Shown here piece after piece: positions 1-8,140 of a stretch of 64,000 nucleotides of DNA; position 1 is the stretch's first letter; the number at the start of each line of letters is the position of its first letter. The notes below the pieces were generated by a model that saw only the letters and a program-made list of their open reading frames with translations, was not told the origin of the DNA and did not search any database. Source of the DNA: Bacillus sp. EB01 (lineage in GTDB: Bacteria > Bacillota > Bacilli > Bacillales > Cytobacillaceae). The stretch spans positions 4,574,850-4,638,849 of the forward strand of contig NZ_HG964497.1 of the NCBI RefSeq assembly GCF_000613125.1, read 5' to 3'. The translations under genes were made by a program, and so were the position numbers.

Positions 1-36
1 GACCTTATTAAACATAAGCACCCGTTAGTTGAACAA
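1..36 (+). repeat. Dispersed intergenic element, right-end fragment (copy 1)
   Basis: Carries only the right-hand part of the element (AGCACCCGTTAGTTGAAC). It lies just beyond the 3' end of the minus-strand gene at 81-911 and is cut by the window edge. Confidence 0.6.
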
Positions 37-80
37 TTAAGTAGATGAAATAAAGCCTTCAAATAAAAGAAGTATTTAAT

Positions 81-911
81 TTATATATCTTCGGATAAAC
101 GTTTAGCTTCATCTATAAGTCCCAAATTGTTCATTGCGGCAATTATTATTTCTTGCAGTCCTTGGCGGTCTTGCAATACATAATTAAGCTGAATGTCCCT
201 AATTAACACAAGTCTTGATGTAACTGATGTGGAGTAAAGATATTCCTCCAACAACTCCAAATCAGGTTCTGTGTCTTTTTGAATCGAGAATGGAATGTGC
301 ATTTCACCTTGAAGAAGCGGAGTAATTACTCCCAGTCCATCCTGTGTTTGGATACTTACTTTTCTTTGTCGCTCCAGTTCGACGTTTTGAAAGTAACGAT
401 ATGGATTGTTAATATTAGGTATCTTGAGATTCTCTGATAAATATTTTGTGACTCTATCACGTACTAAGTTATCATTTTCAGATGGTTGATGTGGACAGTT
501 AGCAGCCTCTTCAGCCCATTTTTCTTTAGCTACTAAATACTCCTCTTCACTATCAAAATGGTTATAGAAAAGTTCACTGTCTGTCATATTTATCCTCAAA
601 AATTCTCTAAGATTATTAGCAACAATTCGGGTTGGGCTTTCAAAATCCATTGGACAAACGCAAACAATTGGGGTTTCTTCAAGATTAGTCATAACCCCAT
701 AATCGGTAAGGAACCCATAATGAATACCGTCTATACCAATATTTCCAAATACAACTACATCACACGGTGTGTTAAAATACCTGAAGTTCTCAAGTGAAAG
801 GTAAAAATTAAGACCAAGATAAAATTGTTCAGGGTCGCCTAGAACATTTTGTAGGTCAATTAATCTCTGAAGTGTAGGTGGTACTTCGTATTTACCAAAA
901 TTTATACCCAT
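81..911 (-). CDS. SUKH/SMI1-KNR4-like hypothetical protein
   Basis: 276 residues, starting at an ATG with an AAGGAG site. I recognise it only loosely. The segment FGNIGIDGIHYGFLTDYG followed by a conserved 'P-M-D' turn and a hydrophobic helix (NNLREFLRI) is reminiscent of SMI1/KNR4 (SUKH) proteins, which often act as immunity proteins against contact-dependent or polymorphic toxins. There is no signal peptide or membrane segment. It stands alone, with a copy of the dispersed element at its 3' side and no toxin gene beside it. The SUKH assignment is an inference from pattern, so it may instead be an unrelated Bacillus-specific protein. Confidence 0.6.
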   Translation of the reverse strand: MGINFGKYEVPPTLQRLIDLQNVLGDPEQFYLGLNFYLSLENFRYFNTPCDVVVFGNIGIDGIHYGFLTDYGVMTNLEETPIVCVCPMDFESPTRIVANNLREFLRINMTDSELFYNHFDSEEEYLVAKEKWAEEAANCPHQPSENDNLVRDRVTKYLSENLKIPNINNPYRYFQNVELERQRKVSIQTQDGLGVITPLLQGEMHIPFSIQKDTEPDLELLEEYLYSTSVTSRLVLIRDIQLNYVLQDRQGLQEIIIAAMNNLGLIDEAKRLSEDI

Positions 912-970
912 TTGATTTAGCTCCTTGTATTTAACTTTACCATATTAACTTAAACAAAAAAGATTGCTTA

Positions 971-1061
971 TTGCACTAAACTGCCCAGTTTGTTTAATAA
1001 GGAATTCAACAAAAAGGTCCATCAATCCTTCTCGGATCAATGCACCCTTTAGTTCAATAAG
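971..1061 (+). repeat. Dispersed intergenic element (copy 2)
   Basis: Near-full copy: CACTAAACTGCCC, then GTTTGTTTAATAAGG, AATTCAACAAAAAGG, ATCCTTCTCGGATCAA and GCACCCTTTAGTTC. It ends 10 bases from the stop codon of the minus-strand oxidoreductase gene. Read on the minus strand it forms a hairpin followed by a T-run. Confidence 0.8.
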
Positions 1062-1070
1062 AATGTGCCG

Positions 1071-2081
1071 TTATATACCTAAAATCTTGTCAATAACTAC
1101 TTGATTTTGATGCCCTTCTTCAATAATGGGTAAGTCCTCATCTATTTTGTCAGAGATAACATAGTCATACACTTTTTCTAAAAACGAATAAAAAGCTGGA
1201 AAATACGCTCTCGCCTCATCAGATAGATGTGTTGGAACTTTTTCTTTGAATTCAACCTTCAGTTCCTCTAGTTCGTCATTTATCTTTCCAATGCAAAGTT
1301 GTTTATCATTAGTTAAAGTAATTGTTCCTTTAGTTCCAAATACCTTTAAATTAGAACCGAATCCGTGGTTAATCCCTGACAATAGCTGAATTGAAAAAGT
1401 AGTATTATTTTTCATTTTCCCGTGGATAAAAAATGCATCATCTGCATCTCTTAGTTCTCCTGGTCCTTCTGGAACGTGCGTATGCAATAATCCATTAACA
1501 CTTTCTATTTCATCTCGTGTTAACCATCTCAAACAATCAATCATATGTGTTCCTAATGCACCCAACATACCGCCAAATTTTTGTTTTTCACCCATCCAAT
1601 TTCTTTGAGTTGATTGAAGTTTTTGATACTGCGGGCTTGATATGTGGTACTCAAAATGAATTATCTTCCCAATAAAATCGTTTTGAATTAACTCTTTCAT
1701 CTTTTGACGAATAGGGAGGTAACGCCACTCAAAATCAATCAATACCTTTGCATTATAGGACTTAGAGAGGTTTAATAGTTCTATTGATTCGCTACTATTC
1801 ATTGTGAAGGGCTTTTCACAAACTACACTTACCCCTTTTTTTAATGCTTCTTTTACCATTTCAAAATGATAAATAGGTAGTGAGCTTACAAATAAAAGGT
1901 CAAGTTCCTCTTTTTCTAACATTTCAGCCCAGTTCTTATAATGCTCCCAATTTAATAATTCCTCTGGCAAACGATGTCTATGCATTGTGCTAACAGCGGA
2001 TACTTCCATTTTTGGGTGCATATTGATTATGGGTGCTTGGACTGATAACCCAAAACCACCGCCGATTATACCGACTCTCAT
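1071..2081 (-). CDS. Gfo/Idh/MocA family oxidoreductase
   Basis: 336 residues, predicted NAD(P)-dependent sugar or inositol-type dehydrogenase acting in the cytoplasm. The N-terminus MRVGIIGGGFG is a Rossmann nucleotide-binding turn. VVCEKPF around residue 90 is the family's catalytic-lysine motif, and GGMLGALGTHMIDCLRWL near residue 170 matches the substrate-domain signature with its histidine. The length is typical of the family. I chose the ATG at 2081 because it follows a GGGGAGG site; an upstream in-frame ATG at 2102 lacks one. It is a single gene with no pathway partner nearby, so the substrate cannot be assigned. A dispersed element abuts its 3' end. Confidence 0.9.
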   Translation of the reverse strand: MRVGIIGGGFGLSVQAPIINMHPKMEVSAVSTMHRHRLPEELLNWEHYKNWAEMLEKEELDLLFVSSLPIYHFEMVKEALKKGVSVVCEKPFTMNSSESIELLNLSKSYNAKVLIDFEWRYLPIRQKMKELIQNDFIGKIIHFEYHISSPQYQKLQSTQRNWMGEKQKFGGMLGALGTHMIDCLRWLTRDEIESVNGLLHTHVPEGPGELRDADDAFFIHGKMKNNTTFSIQLLSGINHGFGSNLKVFGTKGTITLTNDKQLCIGKINDELEELKVEFKEKVPTHLSDEARAYFPAFYSFLEKVYDYVISDKIDEDLPIIEEGHQNQVVIDKILGI

Positions 2082-2148
2082 TATGTAGCCTCCCCGTATC
2101 ATTCCTCTAAAATATCTTTAATAAATCCATTCTAAAAAGGTTCACCTT

Positions 2149-2201
2149 GTTCAACTAACCTGCACCGTTAGTTGAATAAACAAGCAGCCAATCCTTGCAC
2201 C
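2149..2201 (+). repeat. Dispersed intergenic element, shortened (copy 3)
   Basis: TTCAACTAACCTGCACC, GTTAGTTGAATAA, then a truncated hairpin part (CAATCCTTGCACC). It sits just 3' of the minus-strand membrane gene at 2210-2608. Confidence 0.65.
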
Positions 2202-2209
2202 ATTCATTG

Positions 2210-2608
2210 TCATTTTCTATCACGTCTGAAGCAAAAAAACAAAACTGATCCGACTATAGTGATTGCAAGGATAATGGCATTCAATTGAAATCCGGAAATT
2301 ATTATACCGAAAGCAAACCCCAATAAAGCGAATAAGACAAAGCCTGTAAGAAAACGTTTTGAAACAGCAAACTTCCTGTAAACCCATTCCCCTAAAATGC
2401 ATCCCGGAAGAACATAATAATGACCGAAGATAAGGATGGATGGCACTCCTTCTGCAAAGCGAGCCGCTCTAGAGGAAAACGTATCATACTCCATAAGCAA
2501 AACATTATTGATGAAAATAACAATGATGACAGTCAGAAAAGCAGCAATATATCCCTTTAAAAAGTTCGTATATTCACCCAAAAGAGGCTTATTCAAGCGA
2601 GCCTGCAT
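2210..2608 (-). CDS. Small integral membrane protein, unknown function
   Basis: 132 residues with four hydrophobic stretches (about 18-38, 58-72, 87-105 and 108-127) and a short basic tail (FRRDRK). I do not recognise the family. Its start lies 8 bases after the stop of the upstream 87-residue gene, so the two are probably cotranscribed. A shortened dispersed element follows it. Confidence 0.6.
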   Translation of the reverse strand: MQARLNKPLLGEYTNFLKGYIAAFLTVIIVIFINNVLLMEYDTFSSRAARFAEGVPSILIFGHYYVLPGCILGEWVYRKFAVSKRFLTGFVLFALLGFAFGIIISGFQLNAIILAITIVGSVLFFCFRRDRK

Positions 2609-2616
2609 CTATTTCA

Positions 2617-2880
2617 TCATCCCCCAATCTGTTCCATTTTGCGTTCTACAGCTTCTTCATCCGTCGTAAAATAGTATGTTGCGCCATTAATCGAATAAGG
2701 CAGATCATGCCAAATTCCATTGTTTATGGCTGACCAGTTGAACCGTTTGGCATTCGTTTCCCGCTTAAAGAATCTTGCCGCTTCCTGGATGCTTTTGCAT
2801 TCAGCAATCAATTCCTTGCCCTTATAAATGTTAACCGGAATTTCGGTTTTGTTCTGTAATGTCGGTCTCTTTCTTTCCAT
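2617..2880 (-). CDS. NUMOD1-like small DNA-binding-type protein
   Basis: 87 residues. The core INIYKGKELIAECKSIQEAA followed by SAINNGIWHDLPYSINGATYYF resembles NUMOD1-type modular domains (the 'k-g-e-x-i-x-x-f-x-S-i-x-E-A-a-r' helix-turn pattern) found in homing-endonuclease-associated and phage proteins; this assignment is inferred. A degraded second copy of the gene lies at 17630-17812. A further stretch near 26935 shows a weak resemblance. It probably forms a short operon with the membrane gene downstream. Confidence 0.6.
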   Translation of the reverse strand: MERKRPTLQNKTEIPVNIYKGKELIAECKSIQEAARFFKRETNAKRFNWSAINNGIWHDLPYSINGATYYFTTDEEAVERKMEQIGG

Positions 2881-3226
2881 TCTGCTACTCCCACTCCTTT
2901 TCTTTATTTTACCAAAAAAGGAATCCTGCAGGTGAATTGATTACTTTATTTTCAATAATGGTAAACGTTTCTGTTTTTAATAAGGGAGAAAACCAGTTAG
3001 CCCTTTTATTAAAACAGATTTAAACTTTAGGCTGCCTTGTATAAAGCCGTTCATTTACGTTTTGTCTTCTTTTTGGTTTCAGCGATAACTCCGCCATTAA
3101 CTGTAGGAAGCTTTCGAAATTGAACAATACGATACGGAACACTAACAGAGAACGTTCTGAAGAAGCAGAATCAAAAGTATGCGCCAGTTCATTACTTGTT
3201 TGATTGAAGGATTTCTCTGTCTATGC

Positions 3227-3257
3227 AAAGAGCTCAGGTCCAGGTCTGAGCTCTTTT
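3227..3257. terminator. Bidirectional hairpin terminator
   Basis: Perfect 11-base stem AAAGAGCTCAG / CTGAGCTCTTT with a 9-base loop, and T-runs on both strands. Confidence 0.75.
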
Positions 3258-3259
3258 CA

Positions 3260-3324
3260 CCTTTTTGTGCATCATTGTGAGAGGAAGCGTCAAGCAATGC
3301 ATTCATGCACAAAGTGCAGTTTTT
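3260..3324. repeat. Duplicated block with inverted-repeat ends (copy A)
   Basis: A core of about 39 bases starting TTTTGTGCATCATTGTGAGA is identical to 18002-18043 and diverges outside. TTTGTGCAT and ATGCACAAA bracket it as a perfect 9-base inverted repeat. It could be a structured RNA, a protein-binding site or the end of a small mobile unit; the sequence alone does not decide. Confidence 0.7.
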
Positions 3325-3329
3325 CATAG

Positions 3330-3947
3330 CTATTGGTTAAAGTAATATCCCTTAGGCAGGTGTAATTCGACATTTATGATTCCTTTTTCGTAACCATGCC
3401 CGAGGTCATTTTTTAGTTCCTTGTACTTCATATATGGAGTATCTTCTTTTTTTAAATCATAATAGATTAGAGCCTCCCCTTCCCAGTTAATTCCCTTATC
3501 GTTATTTCCTCGATATATCAAACTAACTGGAATCAAATCTTCTGGTTGATTTTTCGAATAATATGTTTTTTTACTCACATCGATCCGTTTAACTGCTTCC
3601 ACCTCAATTTCCTTCTCTTCCATTTGTTCGAGAAATGGAAATACATACTCATTTTCCCACCTTTCTAATACAAATCCTCCTCCCAATGGATTAAACATTT
3701 TGCTTTCCGCTGTTCGTTCTGTTCCCCATAAAATGAATGTATGAAAAAATAAAGATATTGCTACTGCTGGCAAGACTGCTGAAATTGTTGTCCTTCGTTT
3801 ACTTTTAAAATAATTGTAAATATAAAGCGCCAGTAAAACCGCTGACAATAATAATAAAAAAGTAATTACTATGCTACTAGTCAAACCATTTATCACTGAG
3901 TCCCATATGCCAAATCTTCCTGCCTCTATTACCATACTTTCAGTCAT
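3330..3947 (-). CDS. Membrane-anchored hypothetical protein
   Basis: 205 residues. Two membrane segments (about 22-46 and 58-73) are followed by a hydrophilic, probably extracytoplasmic domain of 130 residues rich in K/E and aromatic residues (ending HLPKGYYF). The start at 3947 is supported by a GAGGGGTGA site. Single gene, no recognised family. Confidence 0.6.
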   Translation of the reverse strand: MTESMVIEAGRFGIWDSVINGLTSSIVITFLLLLSAVLLALYIYNYFKSKRRTTISAVLPAVAISLFFHTFILWGTERTAESKMFNPLGGGFVLERWENEYVFPFLEQMEEKEIEVEAVKRIDVSKKTYYSKNQPEDLIPVSLIYRGNNDKGINWEGEALIYYDLKKEDTPYMKYKELKNDLGHGYEKGIINVELHLPKGYYFNQ

Positions 3948-4041
3948 TGTATCACCCCTCTACCCATTTCGTTTCACCACGGTTTTCTTCCTTTATTATC
4001 AGAACGATCTTGTTTTAGCTCTCTGATAATCCACGATAAAA

Positions 4042-4068
4042 AAACGTTAACCAATTTGGTTAACGTTT
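4042..4068. terminator. Perfect palindrome, likely terminator
   Basis: AAACGTTAACCAA and its exact complement are separated by one T. It lies between two co-directed minus-strand genes. The A-run on its left gives a T-run on the minus strand, so it probably terminates the 4158-4484 transcript. Confidence 0.65.
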
Positions 4069-4157
4069 CGCAGATGCAAATTGTTGCAATCTTTGAGGCG
4101 ATACAGGGCACTGACAGTTCCGAACTTTTACTTTATTATGGATAAGCAATAGTTTGT

Positions 4158-4484
4158 TTAAGAAGCACTATGGTTTCTCTTTTTAGAAAAACTAAATAAT
4201 GCTACCATCAAACAATTCATACTCAATGCCCAAACTGCTCCAGAAACACCTATCTGGAGTGAAATCTCTTCTGAAGCCATTGGATGGTTGTAGTCAAATG
4301 CAATAGCCTTTAATGCAAAATAAGCTGCAACAGAACCTAATAGTAAATGTAGCAATGTCCAGATATATCCTGAACCATTATTTTTATTTTTGATCCAAAG
4401 GAACACTACAACTAACATTACAATCCCCACAACAATCAAAAATCCACCTATTAACAGACCAATTACTTCCTGTTCTAATGGCAT
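4158..4484 (-). CDS. Small membrane protein, unknown function
   Basis: 108 residues with three hydrophobic helices (about 8-32, 43-63 and 77-99) and a basic C-terminus (KKRNH). The ATG is preceded by GGAGGTC with 8-base spacing. Not recognised, and no cotranscribed neighbour. Confidence 0.6.
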   Translation of the reverse strand: MPLEQEVIGLLIGGFLIVVGIVMLVVVFLWIKNKNNGSGYIWTLLHLLLGSVAAYFALKAIAFDYNHPMASEEISLQIGVSGAVWALSMNCLMVALFSFSKKRNHSAS

Positions 4485-4511
4485 AAGATTAGACCTCCAA
4501 ATAAATTTCTT

Positions 4512-4595
4512 TGTTAAACAATCCCCACCGTTTGTTCAATAAGGATTTCTATAAAAGTGTGTTAGTTCCTTTGAATTAATCCGCCCTTAATTATC
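4512..4595 (+). repeat. Dispersed intergenic element, diverged (copy 4)
   Basis: GTTAAACAATCCCCACC, GTTTGTTCAATAAGG, then a diverged hairpin half (AAAGTGTGTTAGTTCC ... AATCCGCCC). Same orientation as the other copies. Confidence 0.6.
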
Positions 4596-4735
4596 AAAAA
4601 TTTGTATGTTGAATAAGAAGGGGGTTATGGTTTCCGGACACCATCCTTTTATCCCTTCAAGACCTTCCTCTTTGGTCTTTTCTTGATAATTGTTTTGCAA
4701 CTGTCTGTTTTTCTGACTACCAGGTTAAAGAACAT

Positions 4736-5065
4736 TTAACTTACTTGTCTATTTACCCTTCTTCCTAACACATTCAAAGTAATAGCGTTTAATACAATCG
4801 TAACGATAAGTAGAGATGCCGAGGCAAACGCCACAGCATACATTGTGTCCGTTAAATACCCCCATTCCTCAACCGCTACCTTATAATAGACATATAAAAT
4901 CTGGAAACATAGCGAAATACTGCAAGCACTCATGCTTATAAATGATAAAATGACCAAGTTTTTATGATCCCGTTTTTCCTTCCGGGCTAGATTCATGATC
5001 GGAAGGATCCAAGCAACTAGTCCAAGCATAAAGCTTGCAAGATTCAGCAAATCAACCATATACAT
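4736..5065 (-). CDS. Small membrane protein, unknown function
   Basis: 109 residues from the ATG at 5065, which follows a GGGGG site; an in-frame ATG at 5128 would add a hydrophilic 21-residue extension with a weak site. Three hydrophobic segments (LASFMLGLVAWILPIMN, LVILSFISMSACSISLCF and ASLLIVTIVLNAITLNV) suggest an integral membrane protein. Family not recognised. Confidence 0.6.
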   Translation of the reverse strand: MYMVDLLNLASFMLGLVAWILPIMNLARKEKRDHKNLVILSFISMSACSISLCFQILYVYYKVAVEEWGYLTDTMYAVAFASASLLIVTIVLNAITLNVLGRRVNRQVS

Positions 5066-5235
5066 AATCCCCCATTTGTTGTCAAAGTTGACATCTATAT
5101 TTATCGTATCATATCGTTTTGTATTCATTTGAAATTTTTACCTTATTTTCTAAAATTCCTCCATTTTAAAGATGCGATAGAATAATGTCGCCTGAACGAG
5201 CAATGAAGGTTTTCCGTTTTCTTCTTGAACAACAA

Positions 5236-5262
5236 AAAAACTTGGAGTTCGCCCAAGTTTTT
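5236..5262. terminator. Hairpin terminator
   Basis: Stem AAACTTGG / CCAAGTTT, flanked by an A-run on the left and a T-run on the right, so usable in both directions. It lies just 3' of the small gene at 5313-5489. Confidence 0.65.
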
Positions 5263-5312
5263 GTTTCCTTCACCATTTGTGTCTTTATATGATTATTTCA
5301 CCGTAACGCGAG

Positions 5313-5489
5313 CTATCTATCTGTATCTTTTTCGCCATCCTTTTTCTCGAAGAATTGGTCTAAACCATTGTAAGTTTCGAGATTGTTGATAGCATCAGAA
5401 AATTCTTCAACCTTTGCATTTTCCTTTCTTTTTTCTATTCTCGTTATAAGACGATCATTCACATTTCGTTCCTTTTTGTTTTTTTCCAT
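5313..5489 (-). CDS. Small charged hypothetical protein
   Basis: 58 residues, highly charged and probably helical (NDRLITRIEKRKENAKVEE). The ATG at 5489 has an AAGGAG site at good spacing; a GTG two codons upstream sits too close to it. No known family. The site, the coding-like composition and the terminator behind it argue that it is real. Confidence 0.5.
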   Translation of the reverse strand: MEKNKKERNVNDRLITRIEKRKENAKVEEFSDAINNLETYNGLDQFFEKKDGEKDTDR

Positions 5490-5541
5490 TTTCACATTCT
5501 CCTTTTGGGTTACAATTCGAGTAATATAACCGAGCTATACC

Positions 5542-5704
5542 TCAATCACTTTGCTTTTCATGATAGTCAATATTACAGTTTTCGCAATGATATACGTTAA
5601 AAACATCACCGTTTTTAACAAAAGTTCTAAAGTATTATCCTTTTACGAAGCGATTATTCTTTTTATAACAAGCCTCACAAAACTGAAATTTTCACTTTTT
5701 TCAT
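5542..5704 (-). pseudogene. Decayed small zinc-ribbon protein gene
   Basis: A GGAGG site and ATG open a frame reading MKKVKISVL and then a stop. A one-base frame change there gives CEACYKKNNRFVKG, an in-frame TAA, and then YFRTFVKNGDVF followed by HCENCNIDYHEK and a stop. Two CxxC knuckles (CEAC, CENC) about 30 residues apart are typical of small zinc-ribbon proteins. The gene is therefore disrupted twice, by a frameshift and a nonsense codon, and is not expected to be functional. Confidence 0.7.
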
Positions 5705-5770
5705 TCCTCCACATTTTTTGTCAGTTCAACAATGGAACCGAATTTCGAAACTAATAATTTTCTTTACCTT

Positions 5771-6013
5771 CTATCCAATTTTGTTAAGAGACTTACCATA
5801 TACACGACGATAAACGTAAGGTACACACTGATAACAAACAGCAACAGAATTACCTTCAATAACCCATGTAGTAGAATGTTTAATTTTCCCCAATTTTCTA
5901 CTACAGAAATAACACTTTTTGCTCCATCTAGTGTTTAGAAACCTCAATAAAACAAGCAACAGCAATGCAATGAGAAAAGCAATCAATGCAGTTAATGGCT
6001 GCAAATGCAACAC
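5771..6013 (-). CDS. Membrane-anchored small zinc-knuckle protein
   Basis: 80 residues starting at a GTG behind AAGGAG. An N-terminal hydrophobic helix (about 6-26) precedes two CxxC pairs, CYFC near residue 34 and CYQC near residue 60, a likely structural zinc site. Function unknown. It is one of several small zinc-ribbon genes in the first 7 kb. Confidence 0.6.
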   Translation of the reverse strand: MLHLQPLTALIAFLIALLLLVLLRFLNTRWSKKCYFCSRKLGKIKHSTTWVIEGNSVAVCYQCVPYVYRRVYGKSLNKIG

Positions 6014-6117
6014 AAAAACAACTCCTTACATCGAAATTTACGTCTGTTTCGCTTCAGTGCCTAGCGCCCCTCAAAATCTATTTCACAATTTAAGTCAGCG
6101 ATGAACCGAACTGTGTA

Positions 6118-6654
6118 CTAACCTTGTAATACTTTCTTTGCTTTTTTAACCATGTCCTCACGCAAACCATACGGCATTTCAGCAATTTCTTTTAGTGCTT
6201 TTTCATACCGTTCAATCTTTATAGCCTGTTGGGCAATAACCTCATCACGTTCTGATATTGTGCCACGGTAAACCTCTTCCTTTGTTTCAGGGTCTTTCAT
6301 CCAATCAGGGTCAAACTTGTATTTCCCATTAATTTCATCTCGTTCAAGTTCCCTTATTTCTCTAACTTGCTCATACCAATTGAGAACCTTAACATCTGCA
6401 CCATGGCACTTAGGGCAAAGCACGTACATTTCATCAATGGTTTCAAATTCGTGTCTACAGGTTGGATTTTGACATGTGAATGGAATCTTCATCGTTTTTT
6501 GTATACATACCTCACTTAAAGAACGTGGGGTTGACTGTTTATCCCTAAACCAGCCTTTATGCTTAATATAAACTATAAGAAACAGACAGGTTATCAGGAT
6601 GGATAGATTTCCAATCAGGTTTTCAATCATTCCTTTCAACCATACCTTCGTCAT
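6118..6654 (-). CDS. Membrane-anchored zinc-ribbon protein
   Basis: 178 residues: an N-terminal membrane helix (about 16-30), a zinc ribbon with CQNPTC and CPKC knuckles around the conserved stretch ETIDEMYVLCP, and a charged, probably coiled-coil C-terminal half (ERDEVIAQQAIKIERYEKALKEI). The same ribbon recurs in the gene at 46891-47151, so the two are paralogues in the ribbon region. The start is uncertain: an ATG at 6630 would overlap the stop of the upstream 31-residue gene and fits translational coupling. Role not known. Confidence 0.65.
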   Translation of the reverse strand: MTKVWLKGMIENLIGNLSILITCLFLIVYIKHKGWFRDKQSTPRSLSEVCIQKTMKIPFTCQNPTCRHEFETIDEMYVLCPKCHGADVKVLNWYEQVREIRELERDEINGKYKFDPDWMKDPETKEEVYRGTISERDEVIAQQAIKIERYEKALKEIAEMPYGLREDMVKKAKKVLQG

Positions 6655-6718
6655 TTTGATCGTATTCTTTCATCTGTTCGCCAATTACCTTTGTTGGGTC
6701 AAACTTATGTTTATCCAT
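6623..6718 (-). CDS. Very small protein gene (31 residues)
   Basis: ATG behind AAAGGAG with 7-base spacing, reading MDKHKFDPTKVIGEQMKEYD and ending ERND. Its stop overlaps the possible ATG of the next gene, so the two are likely translated together. The motif KFDP also occurs in the downstream protein (YKFDPDW). Function unknown. Confidence 0.5.
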   Translation of the reverse strand: MDKHKFDPTKVIGEQMKEYDQNDEGMVERND

Positions 6719-6766
6719 TGCACATCTCCTTTTTCAGCTTATTGCTACAAACACATTGCCTTTCCA

Positions 6767-6961
6767 TTACAATCCTTTTTCCAAGACTGTTCTTATGGTT
6801 ACAATTAGTAACCCCAATACAATTCCTGCTGCCATAGCCACCTTGGAAACATCAATGTTGAATTTAGTTGAGATGAATATGACTAACCATGCTGCAGGGA
6901 AAGCGAATATCATGAAAAGTAAAATTAATATCTGTTCCGGCTCCATGTTGACTTTCATCAA
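6767..6961 (-). CDS. Small two-helix membrane protein
   Basis: 64 residues with two hydrophobic segments (about 10-31 and 41-57). Start TTG at 6961 or ATG at 6958, behind a GGGGG run. It begins 5 bases after the upstream coiled-coil gene stops, suggesting an operon with it and the 31-residue and zinc-ribbon genes. Not recognised. Confidence 0.5.
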   Translation of the reverse strand: MMKVNMEPEQILILLFMIFAFPAAWLVIFISTKFNIDVSKVAMAAGIVLGLLIVTIRTVLEKGL

Positions 6962-6966
6962 CCCCC

Positions 6967-7173
6967 TTATTTCATTTTCTTTACCTGTTCAATCAATTCC
7001 AGGCTTATCTCCACAAACCTTTCATAATCCTCAGCTGTTTTGAATTCGCATTCCTTTTGAATTCTGTTAAGGTAACTCCTGACTTTATCTGCTTTATTTA
7101 CCGTATTTTTTATTTCCTTTTGTTTCTTTACTTCATCATGCCTCTTTAGTAAATTATCAAATGCCTTGCCCAA
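6967..7173 (-). CDS. Small helical (coiled-coil-like) protein
   Basis: 68 residues from a TTG at 7173 chosen because GGAGG lies 8 bases upstream; an earlier TTG at 7197 lacks a site. The sequence is charged and helical (KRHDEVKKQKEIKN, then FVEISLELIEQVKKMK). First gene of a probable four-gene operon running to 6118. Function unknown. Confidence 0.5.
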   Translation of the reverse strand: MGKAFDNLLKRHDEVKKQKEIKNTVNKADKVRSYLNRIQKECEFKTAEDYERFVEISLELIEQVKKMK

Positions 7174-7330
7174 ATCAAACGCCTCCAGCTTTAACAATTT
7201 GAAATTCTACCTGTATAAATTTTATCAGGGATTTTCACTATTGGGGAAAAAGAAAATGCTTGTTTGCCATTTAGGAGTTTAAAAGAGTTGTTTAAAGGAT
7301 TGAATTAATTATGCTGCTGTCTTACCACTT

Positions 7331-7440
7331 TCACATTATTTGAATATACTTCTGAACAATGTTCACGGTAGAATGCCCCCAGGATTTGCTGTATGGTGAA
7401 TATATCCCCGCCGTTTAATATGTAAAATTTAGTAGATTTA
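7331..7440 (-). pseudogene. Tyrosine recombinase/phage integrase C-terminal remnant
   Basis: On the minus strand, FYILNGGDIFTIQQILG continues after a one-base frame change (in the G-run near 7378) as HSTVNIVQKYIQIM and a stop. This is the classic C-terminal box of tyrosine recombinases, 'NGGDIFTLQKILGHS(T/S)...Y', with the catalytic tyrosine retained in QKY. The rest of the gene is missing, so this is a dead fragment of an integrase. Confidence 0.75.
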
Positions 7441-7810
7441 AGTCACGAATGTATCGTGTGTATTCCCCGATTGAATTATATTCATGGTCGAACCCAGCTT
7501 GGACCAATCTTTCCTTCGTAAATGGACAAGAATAGATGCTCGGATCCTGGGATACACTGATATCTGATGGTGTCTATATCATTTTCGTTGGTCTTTTTGA
7601 TAATAAAAGAGTCCGTGCGCTTGTATTCTATGCATGAGGCGTTAGAAGAATATAAAAACGACTCCATTTTTTGTGAAGTCGCGAAAAATTGCTTTGTGTG
7701 AACGAAGGAAAGACTCCATTTTTGCAAATCTCTCACCTAAATCACTAAATAAGGAGGCATGGTTGTGCCAAGTGCTATAAAATATAAAACACGCATTGCT
7801 GCGTGCCTCA

Positions 7811-8062
7811 TCATGACTTTTTTTCAACCCCTTTTGTCTTTAACATAACCTTGTAAACCATCATGCCTTCTTCTTTTTTGTGGAAATGAGTAACATACTG
7901 GGCTTCTAGTAACACCTTGTTTTTGTCCACGATAAAAAGTTGACCGAGCGGGGATTCCATCACATTTTGAATGATTTCGAATCGGATTTCATTTTCATCT
8001 GTTCTCGTTACTTCGCGAAGTATCTCTTTGGTGGTAGAATTGACAAATTGCAATTTGTACAT
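7811..8062 (-). CDS. Hypothetical protein downstream of YolD-like gene
   Basis: 83 residues from the ATG at 8062, which has a GGGAGGT site; codons further upstream are out of place relative to it. It looks beta-rich (MYKLQFVNSTTKEILREV ... YVTHFHKKEEGMMVYKVML). No family recognised. About 80 bases separate it from the YolD-like gene, so cotranscription is possible. Confidence 0.55.
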   Translation of the reverse strand: MYKLQFVNSTTKEILREVTRTDENEIRFEIIQNVMESPLGQLFIVDKNKVLLEAQYVTHFHKKEEGMMVYKVMLKTKGVEKKS

Positions 8063-8140
8063 CTGACACCTCCCATTTGATTCCATCATAACGGATATAA
8101 AAGGGGAAAATTGTCGAGATTTTGTATGTTTTGTTACGTT

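Larger units (their letters stand above)
2881..3329. other. Intergenic stretch with terminator and a duplicated inverted-repeat block
   Basis: No convincing gene. It holds a bidirectional terminator hairpin (3227-3257) and a block at about 3258-3324 whose core recurs at 17999-18060. That block is bounded by a 9-base inverted repeat, TTTGTGCAT and ATGCACAAA. Confidence 0.6.

Noticed and set aside
3142-3327. 61-residue minus frame across the inverted-repeat block
   Set aside because: It runs through a terminator hairpin and a duplicated non-coding block, has no ribosome binding site, and the second copy of the block is interrupted by a stop.
7482-7827. Two overlapping minus frames (84 and 61 residues) and a 27-residue plus frame behind AAGGAGG
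   Set aside because: No recognisable protein pattern, internal repeated bits of sequence (GACTCCATTTTT), and mutually overlapping frames. The plus frame overlaps the 3' end of a better-supported minus gene.
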